A stretch of DNA of 64,000 nucleotides, from assembly GCA_021732085.1 (NCBI GenBank), contig JAKFVQ010000024.1:62001-126000 (forward strand). Reading direction: 5' to 3'. The translations under genes and the position numbers were made by a program. The notes beneath the pieces were generated by a model. That model made no database searches. It saw nothing but the letters and a program-made list of their open reading frames with translations, and was not told the DNA's origin. Numbering within the stretch: position 1 is the stretch's first letter; each line of letters begins with the position of its first letter. Of the stretch, positions 61,509 to 64,000 are shown piece after piece. This DNA comes from Candidatus Obscuribacterales bacterium. Its GTDB lineage: Bacteria; Cyanobacteriota; Vampirovibrionia; Obscuribacterales; Obscuribacteraceae.

Positions 61509-61651
61509 GAATGCAAAATGCTGTCCAATGTTTGTTGGCTTTCGCAGTATCTCCCATATGGGGGCTTTATCTGGCAATTGGCCTGGGAATCTTTGTGTTC
61601 TTATACTTTGTGGCAAAGGAACTGGTATTTGGCGAGGGATCTTTCCATTAG
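61505..61651 (+). CDS. Small single-span membrane protein
   Basis: 48 residues from ATG 61505, overlapping the glutaredoxin stop as ATGA. A second ATG two codons on is possible. It has one or two hydrophobic helices (SPIWGLYLAIGLGIFVFLYF) and a short charged end (FGEGSFH). Translational coupling to the glutaredoxin supports its reality. Function unknown; it could anchor the glutaredoxin to the membrane. Confidence 0.5.
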   Translation: MRMQNAVQCLLAFAVSPIWGLYLAIGLGIFVFLYFVAKELVFGEGSFH

Positions 61652-61890
61652 CCCACCTGATCCGTTGTTTTTAGTTGGGTAGAATTGAAAAAACGTGAGT
61701 GCTTCGTCCGCTAGATGAAGTTGCAGCTTTATCCAGAACTTGAGGTGTAAGGACCTTGAAGATTTTTCTTCTTCTCTTTAGCACTAATGCATTTGTAGGG
61801 CTTTCTTAGGCGGAGGGCTTGCGTTACTCGTTTTTCTGTTTCTCGTCTCAACGGAAATTTCCTAAGCGCAAAGGGGATTTGACTGCGAAT

Positions 61891-62088
61891 ATGGTGTTTC
61901 TTATATTGACGGTGTTGATTTTAAACTGGGCTGCTCCTTGGGCACTGTGGGCAGGTCGGTTATCGTTAGTCTTCGCAGGCGTTGTCATCTTGTTAATTGC
62001 TTCCGGTGCAGGCATGCTGGCTCTCTGGGCAATAGGATTATGCTGCGCCTTTTGCCTCATTACTCCAGCCAAGAAAAAGGAGCGCTGA
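61891..62088 (+). CDS. Small membrane protein of unknown function
   Basis: 65 residues from ATG 61891. A TTG at 61819 would add 24 basic and aromatic residues, with a purine-rich stretch too close to it. Two transmembrane helices (about 3-25 and 28-55) are followed by PAKKKER. The ATG has only a distant AAAGGGG, and the stop codon lies inside the rocA terminator stem. Gene status is uncertain. Confidence 0.35.
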   Translation: MVFLILTVLILNWAAPWALWAGRLSLVFAGVVILLIASGAGMLALWAIGLCCAFCLITPAKKKER

Positions 62089-62104
62089 TTTCTCAGCGCT
62101 CCTT
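62077..62104. terminator. Rho-independent terminator of the P5C dehydrogenase gene
   Basis: AAGGAGCGCTGA (62077-62088) and TCAGCGCTCCTT (62093-62104) form a perfect 12-bp stem with a 4-base loop. On the minus strand it is followed by TTTCTT, 28 bases after the rocA stop. It overlaps the end of the small plus-strand frame, so it may serve both. Confidence 0.85.
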
Positions 62105-62131
62105 CCAAAATGATTCAATCTAATTGGCTGA

Positions 62132-63724
62132 TTAGACTTTTTCAGCAACTACTTTTGCTTGCGTGAAGAGCAGCAAGTAGTCAGGTCCGCCAGCTTTCGA
62201 GTCGGTTCCGCTCATGTTGAATCCGCCGAATGGATGCACTCCGACCAGTGCGCCAGTGCACTTGCGGTTCAAGTAAAGGTTGCCGACGTGGAACTGTTCG
62301 CGTGCTTGATCGAGCTTCTCTTTGCTCTTTGTGTAAGCAGCGCCGGTCAAACCGAACTCGGTGTTGTTTGCGATTTCCAGTGCGTGCTCCCAGCTGTCAG
62401 CCTTGATGAAAGCAAGTACTGGTCCAAAGATTTCTTCTTGAGAAATGCGAGCCATCGGAGCGATATCAGCGATGATTGTTGGCTCGATGAAGTATCCCTT
62501 TTCAGGAGTTTCATGAGTCTTTCCACCGGTCATCAAACGGCCTTCTTTCTTGCCGATTTCGATGTAGTTCAGGATGCTTTCGTAAGCTGATTTGGAAGCG
62601 ACTGGTCCCATGTAAGCTGTCTTCTCTTCTGGTGTTCCAATCGTGATCTTCTTGGTTCTTTCAACGACTTTTTCAAGAACTTTGTCGTAAACATCTTTGT
62701 GTACGATTGCTCTTGAGCAAGCTGAACACTTCTGTCCGGAGAAACCGAAGGCTGCTGCGACGATACCATCGGCGGCGGCATCGAGATCAGCGTCGGCATC
62801 AACTACGATGCCGTCTTTTCCGCCCATTTCAGCAACAACGCGCTTGATCCAGATTTGTCCAGGTTGGTTCTTTGCTGCCAGTTCATTGATGTGCAATCCA
62901 ACTTCTTTCGAACCTGTGAAGGCGATGAAGCGGGTCTTCGGGTGACCGACAAGGTAGTCACCAACTGAAGCTCCAGGACCTGGCAAGAAGTTGAGAACGC
63001 CCTTCGGCAATCCGACTTCTTCGAGAATTTGAACGAACTGATAAGCAATTGCTGGCGTATCGCTGGATGGCTTCAGAATTACTGTGTTGCCTGCAACGAT
63101 TGATGCCGTGGTCATGCCAACGAGAATGGCCAGTGGGAAATTCCACGGAGGAATAACAAGACCGACGCCCAGCGGAATGTAAGAGAGTTTGTTGACTTCG
63201 CCTGCGATTGTGGTCAACGGTGCTGGATTTGCGAGGCGGAGCATTTCGCGTCCATAGTATTCGCAGAAGTCGATAGCTTCGGCGACGTCGCCGTCTGCTT
63301 CAACCCAGCTCTTGCCGATCTCGAGGATGAGCCATGCAGAAAGCTGATGCTTGCGCTCACGCATGATCTTGGCGGCTTTGAAGATGTACTCGGCGCGCCG
63401 CTCTGGGCTCACTTTCTTCCAGCTTTCAAATGCAGTAAGAGCGCCTTCCATAGCCTTTTCAGCGAGTTCTTTGTTTGCCTTGGAGAACTTGCCGATTACT
63501 TGCTCGGGATTGCTCGGATTTGTTGATACGAGGAAATCATTGGTCTCAACGCGCTCGCCGTTGATGATGAGCGGGTACTGTCTGCCGAGCTGCGAACGAA
63601 CTAGCTTGATAGCATCCTTCATCGCCTTTTCGTTTTCCGGCAAGGAAAAGTCTGTAAAAGGCTCGTTTTTGAATTCTGACATTGTTGTGGATGCCTTTGC
63701 TTGTTTTTCGATTGTTGTCGGCAT
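62132..63724 (-). CDS. rocA: 1-pyrroline-5-carboxylate dehydrogenase
   Basis: 530 residues from ATG 63724, with GAGGAGA 6 bases upstream; a start at 63739 is less well supported. The aldehyde dehydrogenase fold is shown by PPWNFPLAILVGM (about 186-198), KPSSDTPA, FTGSKEVG, VAEMGGKDGIVVD with the Glu base, and SGQKCSACSR with the catalytic Cys (near 331). The sequence matches RocA-type enzymes that oxidise P5C/glutamate semialdehyde to glutamate in proline catabolism. No proline dehydrogenase gene is adjacent. It is a single-gene unit with its own terminator. Confidence 0.93.
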   Translation of the reverse strand: MPTTIEKQAKASTTMSEFKNEPFTDFSLPENEKAMKDAIKLVRSQLGRQYPLIINGERVETNDFLVSTNPSNPEQVIGKFSKANKELAEKAMEGALTAFESWKKVSPERRAEYIFKAAKIMRERKHQLSAWLILEIGKSWVEADGDVAEAIDFCEYYGREMLRLANPAPLTTIAGEVNKLSYIPLGVGLVIPPWNFPLAILVGMTTASIVAGNTVILKPSSDTPAIAYQFVQILEEVGLPKGVLNFLPGPGASVGDYLVGHPKTRFIAFTGSKEVGLHINELAAKNQPGQIWIKRVVAEMGGKDGIVVDADADLDAAADGIVAAAFGFSGQKCSACSRAIVHKDVYDKVLEKVVERTKKITIGTPEEKTAYMGPVASKSAYESILNYIEIGKKEGRLMTGGKTHETPEKGYFIEPTIIADIAPMARISQEEIFGPVLAFIKADSWEHALEIANNTEFGLTGAAYTKSKEKLDQAREQFHVGNLYLNRKCTGALVGVHPFGGFNMSGTDSKAGGPDYLLLFTQAKVVAEKV

Positions 63725-63933
63725 GTGATTTCTCCTCACTTGAATGAGACGTTCTCGATTATCAAGCCGAAATCGCCGATCTTCCGCCAGTTTTATAGTT
63801 TTTCAATCCCAATGTTGACTAATGTTATCGTCGCGCTTCGCCGAATATATTTTCATTCTCATATTCGATCCGATATTCATGTGATCATCCTTCTCTATTC
63901 AGCAGACATCATCAGCGCGCCTCAACTCTTTCG

Positions 63934-63959
63934 CGGAGTGGAAATCTCCGCTATTTTTA
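63934..63959 (+). promoter_or_regulatory. Hairpin with T-run in the leader of the next gene
   Basis: GCGGAG (63934-63939) pairs with CTCCGC (63947-63952), followed by TATTTTT. It lies about 25 bases before a likely start codon, so it could be a terminator of a short upstream transcript or an attenuator. Confidence 0.35.
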
Positions 63960-63985
63960 AAGGAGAGGCAATTGGGGAGCGGGTC

Positions 63986-64000
63986 ATGGAACAATACCAT
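63986..64000 (+). CDS. Possible start of a gene truncated by the window end
   Basis: ATG at 63986 with GGGGAGCGGG upstream opens a frame reading MEQYH to the window edge. Nothing more can be said. Confidence 0.3.

Noticed and set aside
1-64000. CRISPR array, tRNA, rRNA, insertion sequence or prophage
   Set aside because: No regularly spaced repeats, cloverleaf, transposase or phage structural gene was seen on reading both strands by eye; a dedicated search could still find a short RNA.

Overview
The window looks like chromosomal DNA of a non-photosynthetic relative of cyanobacteria, most likely the Obscuribacterales/Melainabacteria (Vampirovibrionia) group. This is an inference. It rests on a YlqD-family protein of the kind found in cyanobacteria and Firmicutes, a System II (ResB/CcsB) cytochrome c maturation pair, an LL-diaminopimelate aminotransferase, an RpoD-type sigma factor opening with an acidic stretch, and many long hydrophilic, low-complexity proteins. 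No rRNA, tRNA, CRISPR array, transposase or phage block was recognised. Gene density is high, most genes are in minus-strand runs, and ATGA, GTGA and TTGA start-stop overlaps are common.

Layout. 1-7.3 kb: a truncated large protein (3' end outside the window), a TonB-C-like secreted protein, and a 1539-residue protein carrying a lysozyme-like and an amidase-like domain. 8-16 kb: TPR proteins, a secreted alpha/beta hydrolase, a TPR-NHL protein, PlsC, a trypsin-like protein with an altered nucleophile motif, and a 3D/RlpA-like hydrophilic protein. 16-23 kb (minus): an LRV-repeat protein, a PcaF-type thiolase and an SbcD/SbcC-like (YhaO/YhaN-like) pair in which both active sites look lost. 23-30.5 kb: a DUF4388 protein, an OmpR-type regulator, a TPR protein, and a dienelactone hydrolase coupled to a solitary PglX-like adenine methyltransferase. 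30.6-38 kb: an IPT/TIG protein and a signalling cluster (REC-Hpt-REC-REC-GGDEF protein plus a CheY-like receiver). 37.5-40.6 kb: DUF488, a phosphoglucose isomerase and YlqD. 41-44 kb: a solitary CRISPR-type RAMP protein and a dCTP-deaminase-like domain fused to a long N-terminal module, which is shared with the truncated protein at the window start. 44-49 kb: the sigma factor, a secreted HExxH metallopeptidase-like protein and a related secreted protein. 49-57 kb (minus): GT39 glycosyltransferase, polyprenyl synthase, ResB, CcsB, a CxxxC thioredoxin-like protein and a membrane Ser/Thr kinase. 57-64 kb: DapL, two tandem related membrane proteins, a Cys-repeat protein divergent from a glutaredoxin, and a P5C dehydrogenase.

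Themes. (i) Cell envelope work: several very hydrophilic proteins without a signal peptide carry wall-active-like domains. (ii) Respiratory membrane assembly: prenyl chain synthesis is translationally coupled to cytochrome c maturation. (iii) Known folds placed in unusual settings or with lost catalytic residues: the SbcCD-like pair, the RAMP protein, the dCTP-deaminase fusion and the orphan PglX. These last four are the best candidates for undescribed biology here.
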